A program made the position numbers and the translations under genes. Source: Dyadobacter luteus (lineage in GTDB: Bacteria; Bacteroidota; Bacteroidia; Cytophagales; Spirosomataceae). From it: a DNA stretch of 64,000 bases. The notes under the pieces are model-generated. The model searched no databases. It worked only from the letters and a program-made list of their open reading frames with translations, and was not told the origin of the DNA. Below, in pieces: positions 9,470-18,130 of this stretch. How positions within the stretch are numbered: the first letter of the stretch is position 1; each line of letters opens with the position of its first letter. Where the stretch lies: contig NZ_QNUL01000002.1 in assembly GCF_003383615.1 (NCBI RefSeq), positions 1 through 64,000 of the forward strand, read 5' to 3'.

Positions 9470-9615
9470 GTGGAATTTACATTTAAGGGCCACGCTGTTT
9501 GTTTGTGTGCATTCATTAATGTTCAAATGAAGCGGAAGTATGTCAGGTGGAATTAAGAGGTTTTATCGATTTTTAAAGGAGTTGAGAAGATACACCGAAG
9601 TACTGAGAACTAGAA

Positions 9616-9978
9616 TTATGCTTTGGTTTTCAGTTCTTTACTCAATACTTTCAATTCACAGAGATGCTTAATGAATGGATCTCTGACCTCGATCGAATCT
9701 TTGTAAGCCAATATTTTAGCAATGGTATTTGGAATTATTAATTTTCTGAGAAGATACATTTGTTTAGTTAAAAACATCCTATTGGACACTTTGCATTTTT
9801 GAAATATTCGGTCAGGTCTGCTAGTTCTTGCTCTTTGATCGTTCTGATGCAAAAGTATAGAAAGTTTCTTTTTTGAAAATTTAAAGTGTAAATTACTGCT
9901 CCGGATTGGGCCTGAACCTATACAGAGAACATTGAGTGTATTCTTGCCAAAATTTGGAGCACTTAAATAAACTAGCAT
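9616..9978 (-). CDS. Doubtful small hypothetical protein (120 aa)
   Basis: A 120-codon ATG-started frame in AT-rich sequence between dnaE2 and the ParA-like gene. The product would be basic (many Lys/Arg) with no recognised domain or signal. The remaining sequence between 9470 and 10029 shows no other gene. Because the region is AT-rich and the predicted protein resembles nothing I know, this may be a chance frame. It is listed so that the stretch is accounted for. Confidence 0.3.
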   Translation of the reverse strand: MLVYLSAPNFGKNTLNVLCIGSGPIRSSNLHFKFSKKKLSILLHQNDQRARTSRPDRIFQKCKVSNRMFLTKQMYLLRKLIIPNTIAKILAYKDSIEVRDPFIKHLCELKVLSKELKTKA

Positions 9979-10029
9979 TATTAGAAGTAGTGATTCTTAA
10001 ATTTAAAGTTAATATAAAATTCAACTATA

Positions 10030-11079
10030 ATGAGCAATAAAAGTTACGTAATGTGGAATAATAAGGGTGGAGTTGGGAAGAGTACAATTACTTTTCATAT
10101 TGCATCCGTATATGCAGAGACTAATCCTGATAGAGATGTTATTGTAATAGATATGTGCCCTCAGGCGAATTCTTCATCTATGTTAATGGGAGGGGGGAAA
10201 CAGAGCGAAGCTAAATTGCAGGAATTGATTTCGAAAGACGAGCCTCAAAGTGTTGTAGGTTATATCACAGAAGCAACATTAAATGGAGATGCGGAGATTA
10301 GTAAGTATATTACAAAACTTTCCGACATAAATAGCAATTTGGCCGAAAATTTATATTTAATTTCAGGTGACGGAAACCTAGAGCTTATAGCACCATTATT
10401 GTCGGAAAGAGCCGAGGCTACGCCTCTTTCAGCTGCAGATAAACCATGGGTCAAAATCCACAGCATTATCAAGAATTTAACAAGTAAAAGAATAGACCCT
10501 TCACGAAGTTGCACGTATTTTATTGATACTAATCCAAGTTTTGCTATATACACACAGCTGGCTATCGTTGGCGGTGATAAACTGCTTGTACCGATCAACG
10601 CTGATGATTCCTCAATATTTGCAATTACAGGGCTATTTAATCTAATTTGGGGTACATCTGTCACTCACCCAGTGTACGGGAAATACACATTTGCCTCAAA
10701 GGCAAAACTAAACAATCTGGAGCTACCAAAAATTAGTTACTTGTTAGGAAATCGTTTTACTCAGAAGAAAGGTGCTGCTCATGCTTTCAAAGCACTTTCC
10801 AATGAAGCATTAAATAAAATGTATTCGGAGTTTAAAAGTAACCCAGATAAATTTGAAGCAGTGCAAGACAGTATTAATTCTATTTCTGAATTTGAGGTAG
10901 CATACAGTGTTGAACTAAGAGACTTCAATAGTGCTGGAGTAGTTGCTGCTAATCAGGGATTGCCATTAAGCAAAATGACCAGGCACACATATACAGTCTA
11001 TGGAGAGGAAATTCAGGTGGCTAAGGAGCAGAGAGAACTTTGTAAATCAACAATAGAAAATTTAGTTAGTAGGTTATAA
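10030..11079 (+). CDS. ParA/MinD-family ATPase (orphan)
   Basis: A 349-residue P-loop ATPase with the deviant Walker A of the ParA family, KGGVGKST, at residues 12-19, followed by VIVIDMCPQANSS, the usual switch region. The C-terminal part (from about residue 200) is longer than in minimal ParA proteins and of unclear fold. ParA proteins position plasmids or protein complexes by ATP-driven DNA binding. No parB-like gene or parS array is visible beside it, so a partition role is not proven. Its neighbours are a small unknown gene downstream and the ABC-3C-like operon beyond. It may be a maintenance gene of the mobile element or an accessory of an unknown system. Confidence 0.8.
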   Translation: MSNKSYVMWNNKGGVGKSTITFHIASVYAETNPDRDVIVIDMCPQANSSSMLMGGGKQSEAKLQELISKDEPQSVVGYITEATLNGDAEISKYITKLSDINSNLAENLYLISGDGNLELIAPLLSERAEATPLSAADKPWVKIHSIIKNLTSKRIDPSRSCTYFIDTNPSFAIYTQLAIVGGDKLLVPINADDSSIFAITGLFNLIWGTSVTHPVYGKYTFASKAKLNNLELPKISYLLGNRFTQKKGAAHAFKALSNEALNKMYSEFKSNPDKFEAVQDSINSISEFEVAYSVELRDFNSAGVVAANQGLPLSKMTRHTYTVYGEEIQVAKEQRELCKSTIENLVSRL

Positions 11080-11220
11080 CCTCGCTTTGGAGGAAGCTCA
11101 ATAGAAGTCTAAGTTAAAAAGCAAATCAGAAATTATCACGTTCTGTTCTTGATATCATGTAGCTACTATAAGCTCATTCCTTTACATAATACTCAATTCT
11201 TTGGATATACTTCTTATTTA

Positions 11221-11709
11221 ATGAAATACTGGGAAATTTTACTTACCAAACAACGCGAAAGAGGGAAAGACGGCTTGACCATTCCGTTCATCATTGGAAG
11301 TCAGCAATATTTATCGACTAGTTCAAATCAAGATATTTCTGAGCTGATTCTTGACATGGCAGGGAATTACTCTTTTGAAACCTGCATACGATACTGTATA
11401 GGAACTCAAACTTTAATTGCTGAAATTAGGAATCCAGGAAACAACGTATATTATCTTGAAACCAATAATGGAGAGAAGACTAATCTTTCTATTGGAGTTC
11501 TGATTCTGGATGACATAGGTATAAATCTTCAAGACGCAATCGAGAAATTTGTTGAAAAATTTAAAGCCCCAATCGATAGATTGACTTTTTCAGCAGAACC
11601 AAATGTAGACAGTCGAGAAGTAAATTGGCAAGCATTTACAGAAGAAGATATTAAATTTGTTGAAGATTCATTTAGTTCATTGTCAAATTCTTTATGTTGT
11701 AAAGATTAA
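11221..11709 (+). CDS. Hypothetical protein downstream of the ParA-like gene (162 aa)
   Basis: An open frame from 11149, but its first codon there is TTG. The ATG at 11221 (MKYWEILLTKQRERG) gives a better start and a soluble acidic protein of 162 residues. No transmembrane segment or family motif is recognised. The C-terminus contains a Cys pair (SLCCKD). It follows the ParA-like gene on the same strand after about 140 bases, so co-transcription is possible. Function unknown. Confidence 0.5.
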   Translation: MKYWEILLTKQRERGKDGLTIPFIIGSQQYLSTSSNQDISELILDMAGNYSFETCIRYCIGTQTLIAEIRNPGNNVYYLETNNGEKTNLSIGVLILDDIGINLQDAIEKFVEKFKAPIDRLTFSAEPNVDSREVNWQAFTEEDIKFVEDSFSSLSNSLCCKD

Positions 11710-11886
11710 ATATTCAATAATGGTTAGACTGAATCGAAAGTATTTACGTAGGAAAAATAAGTGCATTGTGCTTACCTTTCTTACTTTTCCTCGAAAGCAC
11801 AACGCTCTCACTGAGAGGCTTGGGAATTGAAAGAATGGAGATCGTGTCATCTTAACAGTGACGTTTTTCGATCTTGATCATGAGTT

Positions 11887-12147
11887 TTGTACAAAAGAAA
11901 CCGAATTGGCAAAGAAGTATACCTTACGTATTCTGAAGTTGAGAAGCAATATCAGGTTGAGAGATTTCAACTCATGAAATCTCAAAAAGGAAAATACAAC
12001 TTCGAATGGAAGCAGGGAAGACTAAGCTGGAGAGCATCAGAGTACAGTGTTTACTTTGATACTGGAAAAGATTTTTTGTTCGAAAGGCGTGGTACGGGTA
12101 AATTCGCTAAAGTTAGCAAGGATGAACTTTTCGGAAGACACCAGTAA
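11887..12147 (+). CDS. Small basic hypothetical protein (86 aa)
   Basis: A TTG-started frame of 86 codons. The product is rich in Lys, Arg, Tyr and Trp and has no recognised domain. No ATG in the same frame gives a convincing alternative start, which lowers confidence. It lies between the unknown 11221-11709 gene and the converging ABC-3C-like operon. It may be a remnant of a larger gene, or no gene at all. Confidence 0.3.
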   Translation: MYKRNRIGKEVYLTYSEVEKQYQVERFQLMKSQKGKYNFEWKQGRLSWRASEYSVYFDTGKDFLFERRGTGKFAKVSKDELFGRHQ

Positions 12148-12452
12148 TCAATCATGCCGAGGATTGGTTATATACGCCCAGACTAAAGAGAAGTTCTTAG
12201 ATTTTTTGGTTTTCCGTGTCGATTATACCTGCAATAGCGGAATCATATCCAGCACACAGTAGATGCCCCTTTGTATTTGAAAGGTTAGAGTATCATCTTG
12301 GCTATCTCTGTCATCAATAGGCACTACATTCCGTGGCTGGATGGAGCTACTTGGTTTAAAATAAATAAACCAAGTACCAATGGTGACTCATTTGGTACTT
12401 GCCCTGGTAAATTCATTTAGCAAGCTAAGAGTAACTAATCTACTTTGAAAAA
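12148..12452. other. Intergenic stretch with a hairpin between converging genes
   Basis: No gene is seen. At 12348-12376 there is a perfect 11-bp inverted repeat, TACTTGGTTTA / TAAACCAAGTA, with a 7-base loop. The half-motif GGTACTTG recurs just after it at 12395-12402. The hairpin lies about 75 bases beyond the end of the ABC ATPase gene (minus strand). It could act as a terminator or a protein-binding palindrome, but no U-run follows on either strand. Confidence 0.4.
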
Positions 12453-14369
12453 CTAGGATTGAACAGCTTTGGGTTTGAGGATAAAATTATTATCCTTCTC
12501 TGAGAATTTTTCTATCACATAATTTTCGAACTCTACGGGTAATTTGCCGTATCCGGTAGTCAAAATAACCTGATAGTCCTTTACTTTCTTTGTCTCGTCC
12601 ATTCCTAGAGCAATGGCTTTCTCAAGAAGTAATAGATTCTGATTTAGATGGTCTGTATCAATTCCGGATGCTTCGGGTGTGTCAATTAGCAAAAATCTTG
12701 GATGCTTTACCGATTCAAGCTTCAGCGACAGGCTTAAAATTGTAAAGTAATACATAAGCCTTTTGGGTACCTCGCTGCTGTTGGCCTTGTATTCGCCATT
12801 GTCTATATAAGGCATATAAGCGTCGTCTATGTAGGCAGTGATACTTTTGTAGGAAGATTCTGCTAGCAATGTGCTGTAAGTTTCATTGAAAAGCTCAATT
12901 GTAGCGGCATTATTTTCGTCATACGCTATCTTAGCCTTACTGAGGATTTGTTGAGCCTTAGAAAATGCATCTTTCTTTTCATCGAAGTTAGCTCTTAACC
13001 GCCGCTCCTGGTCACTGTTTCGAAGTGCAGAATTTACTTGTAAGAGCTCATCCTTTAGTTTTATAATTCTGTCATTTAAATCATCAATACGTGTGGTATT
13101 GCCCGCAAATTGTGCGGTAAGAATTATATTTTTTAGCTTTTCGGTATACTCTTCGATTAATACATCGGTGCGCTTCAAGACGGATGTTAGTTCTTTTACT
13201 TCCTCCTGATATGTTTGAACAGCTAGATCAATTGCCTTTATGCTCTTTTGTTTATGGGATAAGATATCTTTATACTCGCTGGTGTTGTAGACAAATTTCT
13301 CATAGTCATCGTCATTAAATTTAGACCCACATATACAGTGCCCTTTTTCAATATTCTGTTCGCTCATGCAAAAAGGACAGACCTCCATTGCAAAAAGGTC
13401 AAGCTTTTCATGGGTAAATATGATTTTCTCAATCTGATTGATTTCCTGTTTGAGTCCCTCATGCAGTATAGCAATTTTTGATTCTTCGTTAGTAAGGTTT
13501 ATGATTTTGATCCTGTCCCGAGAAGCTTTAAGCTGTAGCTCAACCAGGTTCGATTGTATTTCTGCCAGTTCCCCTAATTTGTCATCCGAATTAGTGCTTT
13601 TCTTGAGAAACTCGTCCCTTTGGGTTTGTAATCCCGATATTTCGTTTTCAATAACAACTTTTCTATCGCTCTGTACATATGAGTGTTCAGATATGTCATG
13701 ATTCTCTAAGAAGCCTTCCAAAAGGCCTTTGGCTAGGTCTTTCGCTTTCAATGCAGCTCTTGCAGTATCCATCTTTTTGAAATAATCGGCAGACGACATC
13801 CCAAGTAGGATCTCAAATATCGATTTACGAATTACTATTGAATCCGCAATGAAATTCTCAGCTACGGGTTCTTTGTAAATTTTTCTGGGTTCTGTATTCT
13901 GGTCGTAATTTAGTAAACGGAATAAATCATTGAAGTTGAAAAACCAATGCGAAGCTCCTATATGTAGCTCAAAGACTGGTATATCAAGCTTTCCCAATAT
14001 CCAATCCGAAAAAATAAATGGGGCTGTTTTTCTATCGAGTGGAAAGGTCTCTACAAAATCATTATGTCCGACAAAAATATCCTGCGAACCGATAAATCTT
14101 TTCAGTGAGTATGAGGCATCGTTTATTAGTATGTCTAATTGAACATAGTTGTTGGTGTCTTCGATGATCAAAGAATACTTTTGTTTGTCTTCGGCCTTGG
14201 TAAAAGGCTTTATTTTTCCACCCAAACCATATTCGATAAAATAACTAAACGTGCTTTTTCCTGAACCATTATCACCGACGACTATATTTATCCCTTTGTT
14301 TAACTCGGGAGAGGCATAATAATAAGCATCGCCAGAGTAAATGACCTTTTTTATAATTAGACTTCCCAT
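12453..14369 (-). CDS. Rad50/SMC-like ABC ATPase with zinc-hook-like cysteines (ABC-3C ATPase component)
   Basis: A 638-residue protein. Walker A GDNGSGKST is at residues 32-40, and a Walker B-like run FLLIDTPEASGID is near residue 560. Between them is a coiled coil of about 300 residues, broken near residues 330-345 by a cysteine cluster (CPFC, then CICG) that looks like a zinc hook. This is the SMC/Rad50 plan: head, coil, hook, coil, head. It is the last gene of a four-gene operon and overlaps the preceding small gene by 13 bases. In ABC-3C systems the ATPase is thought to sense or grip nucleic acid and switch on the effector. Assignment to ABC-3C rests on this context and on the ATPase type, not on a profile search. 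Confidence 0.8.
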   Translation of the reverse strand: MGSLIIKKVIYSGDAYYYASPELNKGINIVVGDNGSGKSTFSYFIEYGLGGKIKPFTKAEDKQKYSLIIEDTNNYVQLDILINDASYSLKRFIGSQDIFVGHNDFVETFPLDRKTAPFIFSDWILGKLDIPVFELHIGASHWFFNFNDLFRLLNYDQNTEPRKIYKEPVAENFIADSIVIRKSIFEILLGMSSADYFKKMDTARAALKAKDLAKGLLEGFLENHDISEHSYVQSDRKVVIENEISGLQTQRDEFLKKSTNSDDKLGELAEIQSNLVELQLKASRDRIKIINLTNEESKIAILHEGLKQEINQIEKIIFTHEKLDLFAMEVCPFCMSEQNIEKGHCICGSKFNDDDYEKFVYNTSEYKDILSHKQKSIKAIDLAVQTYQEEVKELTSVLKRTDVLIEEYTEKLKNIILTAQFAGNTTRIDDLNDRIIKLKDELLQVNSALRNSDQERRLRANFDEKKDAFSKAQQILSKAKIAYDENNAATIELFNETYSTLLAESSYKSITAYIDDAYMPYIDNGEYKANSSEVPKRLMYYFTILSLSLKLESVKHPRFLLIDTPEASGIDTDHLNQNLLLLEKAIALGMDETKKVKDYQVILTTGYGKLPVEFENYVIEKFSEKDNNFILKPKAVQS

Positions 14370-14872
14370 GTGATTACATTATTATCTGCGAATACTTTGT
14401 CTGCTAATGTTTTTATCGTAATGGTCCTTAACGAACGTACGGCAGATTTAAGAGATTTAATGTTGGATAGTTCAGCATTAAACATACGTTTGTCTAAAAA
14501 GCCTTCCGACACTTCTGTCTTCTTTAACCAAAGATCTATCGTGTGTGAGGTGCTGTTCATAGATACGCCTATGAAGTTTTTATTTTTAAGAATAATCACT
14601 AAGTGATGAAGGAGCTTTTTTTTGATTTGCGCCCTGGAATAAATCTTACTTAATTGACTTTGATCGAATTTTGAAGGGTCACCACCTTCATTTATAAAAT
14701 CAATTAGATAAGCTATCTTTCTGAAATCCTTGAATTTTTTTTCCTCGGACGTGCAGCCAAGGGCATCCAGTAATATTATTGTATTATACGCAAGGAAGTT
14801 GTAGTCTTCCTTTTGAATAAACATCAGCCTTTTCTTTGCAGCACTTCTATTCATAAATTCCAGCCTTGTCAA
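14357..14872 (-). CDS. Probable ABC-3C middle component (171 aa)
   Basis: A 171-residue protein, mostly alpha-helical in the first half (NFLAYNTIILLDALGC, KIAYLIDFINEGGD) with a strand-rich middle (KNKNFIGVSM, HTIDLWLKK). It begins inside the end of the protease gene (26-base overlap) and ends inside the start of the ATPase gene (13-base overlap). In ABC-3C conflict systems a small, poorly conserved winged-helix-like middle component sits between the effector gene and the ABC ATPase gene and bridges the two proteins. Size, position and coupling fit that role. The sequence alone would not prove it. Confidence 0.6.
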   Translation of the reverse strand: MTRLEFMNRSAAKKRLMFIQKEDYNFLAYNTIILLDALGCTSEEKKFKDFRKIAYLIDFINEGGDPSKFDQSQLSKIYSRAQIKKKLLHHLVIILKNKNFIGVSMNSTSHTIDLWLKKTEVSEGFLDKRMFNAELSNIKSLKSAVRSLRTITIKTLADKVFADNNVITWEV

Positions 14873-15950
14873 ATGAGAGATAACAATCGTTGATAAGATC
14901 GAGTACGAGCTTTTCCATCAGGTCGTCATCGATTATAGGGTATCTGTAGGTCTTTGATTTGACTCTAATGATTTCAATAGCTCTATTAGTAAATAAAGCT
15001 ATTAGCTTTTTTATATCATCATTTGATAATTCAGCTATTTCTTTATCATCAAAAAATTCTACCATCTCCTTCTGACAGGCCTCGAAAATCCTATATTTGA
15101 GTGCGCTAAGGTCTCTTTCGAAAATGTTCGAAAGCTCTAATTTGCCGAGGGCAAGATCCCGGCAATATCGTTTGACACGGATTTCAGAAATCGAACTATT
15201 AACTGCTTTTAATTTTTCAATTAGATCCCTATGGTCTGTAGTATTTAATGCATCAAACTGTGCGCTGGCCCAATCATCACCAACGGTTTCTGTCGAAATT
15301 TCATGAGACTTAATGCCGATAATTGAGATCATGTCAGTCATCGGGCAGCACTTGATGTCATCATTCAATGCATCATCTCCTTTAACACTTTTCAATATAC
15401 CTATGAGATACAGCTTCTCATTAGTTACGAAAAACGCACCGCTTCCAGAAAGACCACGTGCGTCATCAGTTCCTGCTTTAAATTTTTCGTCACCAGAAAG
15501 TGTTATACGAAACTCGCTGTTTGAGATACCGTTGAGGACCCGACAATTAAATGGCCTTGCTTCATCTTGATTGCTTGCCTGAAATCCGGTAAAACTCACT
15601 AGCGTATCTTTTCTAAAAGAGAATGAGGCTAATATAGAAGGAAAGCCTTCTTGGCCTTCATCGTAGTTTACTTTCAATATGACCCAGTCCTGGGTTCTAT
15701 TCTTACCACTCACTTCTATTACACTAATTGGATAGAACTTCGAGTTGAAAGTTTTTTGCTGTTCAACAACGATTGATTCAATCCCTAGATATGCATATTG
15801 ATCCTCATCCCCAAAAACACAGTGATAAGCAGTAGCAACAAAAAAACCACATGCTCCCTTGACAAGTGTACCGGAACCGTGACTCACCTTTGCACCGCTT
15901 ACATAAATTGACACCCTGACGCATGGGCGATATAGTAATTCCTCACTCAT
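14847..15950 (-). CDS. Trypsin-like protease with helical C-terminal domain (ABC-3C effector candidate)
   Basis: A 367-residue protein. The first 210 residues look like a chymotrypsin-fold protease: His43 in the run FFVATAYHCVF, Asp88 in TQDWVILKV, and Ser168 in ARGLSGSGAFF, which supplies the GxSG nucleophile motif. All three catalytic residues seem present. The last 150 residues are helical and unrelated to proteases; they match the idea of the conserved C-terminal domain that links ABC-3C effectors to the ATPase. There is no signal peptide, so the protease should act in the cytoplasm. The gene overlaps the MBL gene by 8 bases and the middle-component gene by 26. Confidence 0.7.
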   Translation of the reverse strand: MSEELLYRPCVRVSIYVSGAKVSHGSGTLVKGACGFFVATAYHCVFGDEDQYAYLGIESIVVEQQKTFNSKFYPISVIEVSGKNRTQDWVILKVNYDEGQEGFPSILASFSFRKDTLVSFTGFQASNQDEARPFNCRVLNGISNSEFRITLSGDEKFKAGTDDARGLSGSGAFFVTNEKLYLIGILKSVKGDDALNDDIKCCPMTDMISIIGIKSHEISTETVGDDWASAQFDALNTTDHRDLIEKLKAVNSSISEIRVKRYCRDLALGKLELSNIFERDLSALKYRIFEACQKEMVEFFDDKEIAELSNDDIKKLIALFTNRAIEIIRVKSKTYRYPIIDDDLMEKLVLDLINDCYLSFDKAGIYE

Positions 15951-17040
15951 GCTCCAATACGTTTGTACGGTCTATCAGCTCCCAGTTTCCAGTTAAGAAG
16001 TCGTCCTTGTCTATAAATTTGCCAGCTTTTTCTTCAACGGTAGATAAGGGGTAGTTCAGATATATTTTACGGGTGGAAGGGTAACTAAGCCTTATTCTTT
16101 CGGGATGATGTATGATCCTTGCGATGGTTTCTCTGTCAGGATGGGTGTGCCGGGAGTTTCCGCCGTTGGTTGATATGATAAACCTATTACATTCAATCAT
16201 GTCCAGAATAGCATTCGTTGTATTGTTTTTACTTCCATGATGGGATACTTTGACAATATCAACCTTCAGTTTATTCTCCGTCGAATAACCGGCACTTTTC
16301 ATTGACTGATGAATTAAACATGGGTGTGAGTCGCCTAGTAGCAGAATACTCAAATCAGATGTCCTTAATACAAATGCAATTGAGGAGCTGTTGGCAAGGT
16401 CTGCTAAAATCGCTTTCTGGGGTGTATCATCAGACAGTGCCAGGTCTACCAATTTACCTCGGCTGATTTGTGAAGGCTTTATACCGGATATAGTGATATC
16501 CTTAAGTTTCTGTTTGTATTCTTTACTGACTTCCGGCCAATGTACCTTTAGCTTGGTCAGCACTTCAATTGTCGGAGACAAAATTTCTATCTTAAATCCT
16601 TCAGGTAACAACGGTGTTTTTCCTAGGTAAATATCTTCCGACCATTTATCTTTTATCGCTCCTTTTTCAATAAGTAATTCTTCGAAGCTCTTAGCTTGCT
16701 CATAGCTAATACTGTCCCCACCCGAAATGAACTTAATATTTTTAGAGTTGAACCAGTACTTTCCAATTTTGTCCGCATTAAAGGACGCGCTTTTTACGAA
16801 TTTGATCAGTCCTCCGATATGATCGGAATCAATGTGAGTGAGCAGAAGTACATCAATAACGGCAAGCTTTTTTAGGCTTTGTTTCAATGCAGAATCAAAT
16901 GTTTTCGAAGTTCCTCCATCGATAACAATATTAAAATCATTACCGGCCTGATCTTTGGTCTGTATTATTATACAATCTCCATGATAGGCTTTTAGTATAG
17001 ATACTTTAGTTTTTTTTGTAACAGGTAAATCTTCTTTCAC
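15943..17040 (-). CDS. Metallo-beta-lactamase-fold hydrolase of ComEC/Rec2 type, soluble
   Basis: A 365-residue MBL-fold protein. The metal-binding signature HIDSDH is at residues 69-74, preceded by VIDGGTS. Further ligand candidates lie in the run LLLGDSHPCL and in VKVSHHGS. The pattern, including SHHGS and the late RHTHPD, is that of the MBL domain of the DNA-uptake protein ComEC, without its membrane part. Such stand-alone proteins are predicted nucleases or phosphodiesterases. It is the first gene of the operon, so it is made with the protease, middle component and ATPase. A possible minus-strand promoter (TTG at 17106-17108, TACTTTAC at 17079-17086) lies just upstream. Confidence 0.8.
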   Translation of the reverse strand: MKEDLPVTKKTKVSILKAYHGDCIIIQTKDQAGNDFNIVIDGGTSKTFDSALKQSLKKLAVIDVLLLTHIDSDHIGGLIKFVKSASFNADKIGKYWFNSKNIKFISGGDSISYEQAKSFEELLIEKGAIKDKWSEDIYLGKTPLLPEGFKIEILSPTIEVLTKLKVHWPEVSKEYKQKLKDITISGIKPSQISRGKLVDLALSDDTPQKAILADLANSSSIAFVLRTSDLSILLLGDSHPCLIHQSMKSAGYSTENKLKVDIVKVSHHGSKNNTTNAILDMIECNRFIISTNGGNSRHTHPDRETIARIIHHPERIRLSYPSTRKIYLNYPLSTVEEKAGKFIDKDDFLTGNWELIDRTNVLEHE

Positions 17041-17684
17041 TTAGAGGGTTTATTATCATTATGATGTGGTTTACGTAGGTAAAGTAAATAAAAAATGGGA
17101 AGCTGCAAAAAAGAGTCAAATTAGTTTGTATTAACAGTTAATGTAAATTTGATACTTCCGAAGCTTTAAGTTTTTCATTTACAGTAATTTGTAATAGAAG
17201 GAGGTGTTTTAAATTTTCCTTATTTGCCGGATGATAAATCTAATCATCTCCAACTAGAAAGTTCTTTCTTCCGGAGCGGATTTAAACTCAATATTGTAGC
17301 TATTCAATTAATGAAGCGCTAGACATTGGGTTGTGGTGACTTGCGAGTCAAAATAATACATACAGAATTCTAAAAGAAAACTATATGCAGAAATTTTAAC
17401 TTGTAAATGACGCAGCCAAGTCCCAGATTCCATTATCTGCTCGCCGTTTTCCTTCTGTTTGTTTTCTCCGAAAAATAATGCAGCTGCCCTTTTGACGGCA
17501 AGGGACTTTCGCGGCATATGCTCGCTGCGCGTGCGCTATTCCACGGTTCCCTTGCCGTCAAGGCTGCCGCATTAGTCATTTTCCTGCAAAAAAATCAGAA
17601 GCAATGAAAACAGCCAAAAACATCTTAACAGCATCTGAAAAACAGCTTAAATCAATTTTACAATTAAAAAAAACAAAAACAATT
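17041..17684. other. Intergenic region between the ABC-3C-like operon and ssb
   Basis: No convincing gene is present; short frames here fall across a palindrome. On the plus strand TTTG (17125-17128) and TAAATTTG (17144-17151) resemble a Bacteroidota promoter with a short 15-base spacer. If it is active, the transcript would have a leader of more than 500 bases before ssb. A large inverted repeat at 17477-17573 is listed separately. The region separates two functional blocks and may hold replication or transfer signals. Confidence 0.4.
17477..17573. repeat. 97-bp imperfect palindrome upstream of ssb (possible origin or regulatory structure)
   Basis: The arms TTGACGGCAAGGGA (17492-17505) and TCCCTTGCCGTCAA (17548-17561) match perfectly over 14 bases. 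Pairing extends outward imperfectly to AATGC at 17477 and GCATT at 17569-17573. The 42-base loop is GC-rich and contains CATATG. A structure of this size ahead of ssb, DUF932 and PRTRC genes could be a single-strand origin, replication origin or attenuator. This is inference only. Confidence 0.55.
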
Positions 17685-18074
17685 ATGGAAATCACAGGAC
17701 GCATCACGCAGGACGCAAGCACCTTCACCACTAAATCAGACAAGCAGGTGGTCAATTTTAACATCGCGGTTAACGAGCGCTATCAGACCAAAGCAGGAGA
17801 GAAGAAAGAAATTACTGAATACATACGCTGCTCTTACTGGATCGCTCCGGCAGTCGCTGCCGTGCTCACAAAAGGTACAATCGTTCAGCTTTTCGGGCGC
17901 ATCAGCACGCAGGCATGGCAGGACTCTGACGGCAACCCAAAGGCATCACTTCAGTTTCACACCTCCAATATCAAAATATTGGGTGGGGGCAGCAGGGGTT
18001 CTTTCCCGAAGCCCGAATTAGCGGGTAACGAAAAGCAGCAAACCCGGCAGCAGGGCGACGATCTGCCATTCTAG
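17685..18074 (+). CDS. ssb: Single-stranded DNA-binding protein
   Basis: A 129-residue OB-fold protein. The start MEITGRITQDAS at 17685 is preferred because the 27 upstream in-frame codons are Lys-rich and unlike any SSB. The core contains VVNFNIAVNERY and the run TEYIRCSYW, as in SSB. The tail ends in DDLPF, the acidic hook by which SSB recruits partner proteins. It is shorter than many chromosomal SSBs, and it heads a block of plasmid/ICE-type genes, so it is probably the element-encoded copy that protects transferred single strands. Confidence 0.9.
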   Translation: MEITGRITQDASTFTTKSDKQVVNFNIAVNERYQTKAGEKKEITEYIRCSYWIAPAVAAVLTKGTIVQLFGRISTQAWQDSDGNPKASLQFHTSNIKILGGGSRGSFPKPELAGNEKQQTRQQGDDLPF

Positions 18075-18130
18075 ACTCTGATCCTTTTTTTTTATTAGTC
18101 TGATTTTCTCACTTTCAAATCATTTCAATC

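Noticed and set aside
17308..17517. 69-codon minus-strand frame
   Set aside because: It runs through one arm of the large palindrome and has no recognisable protein features.
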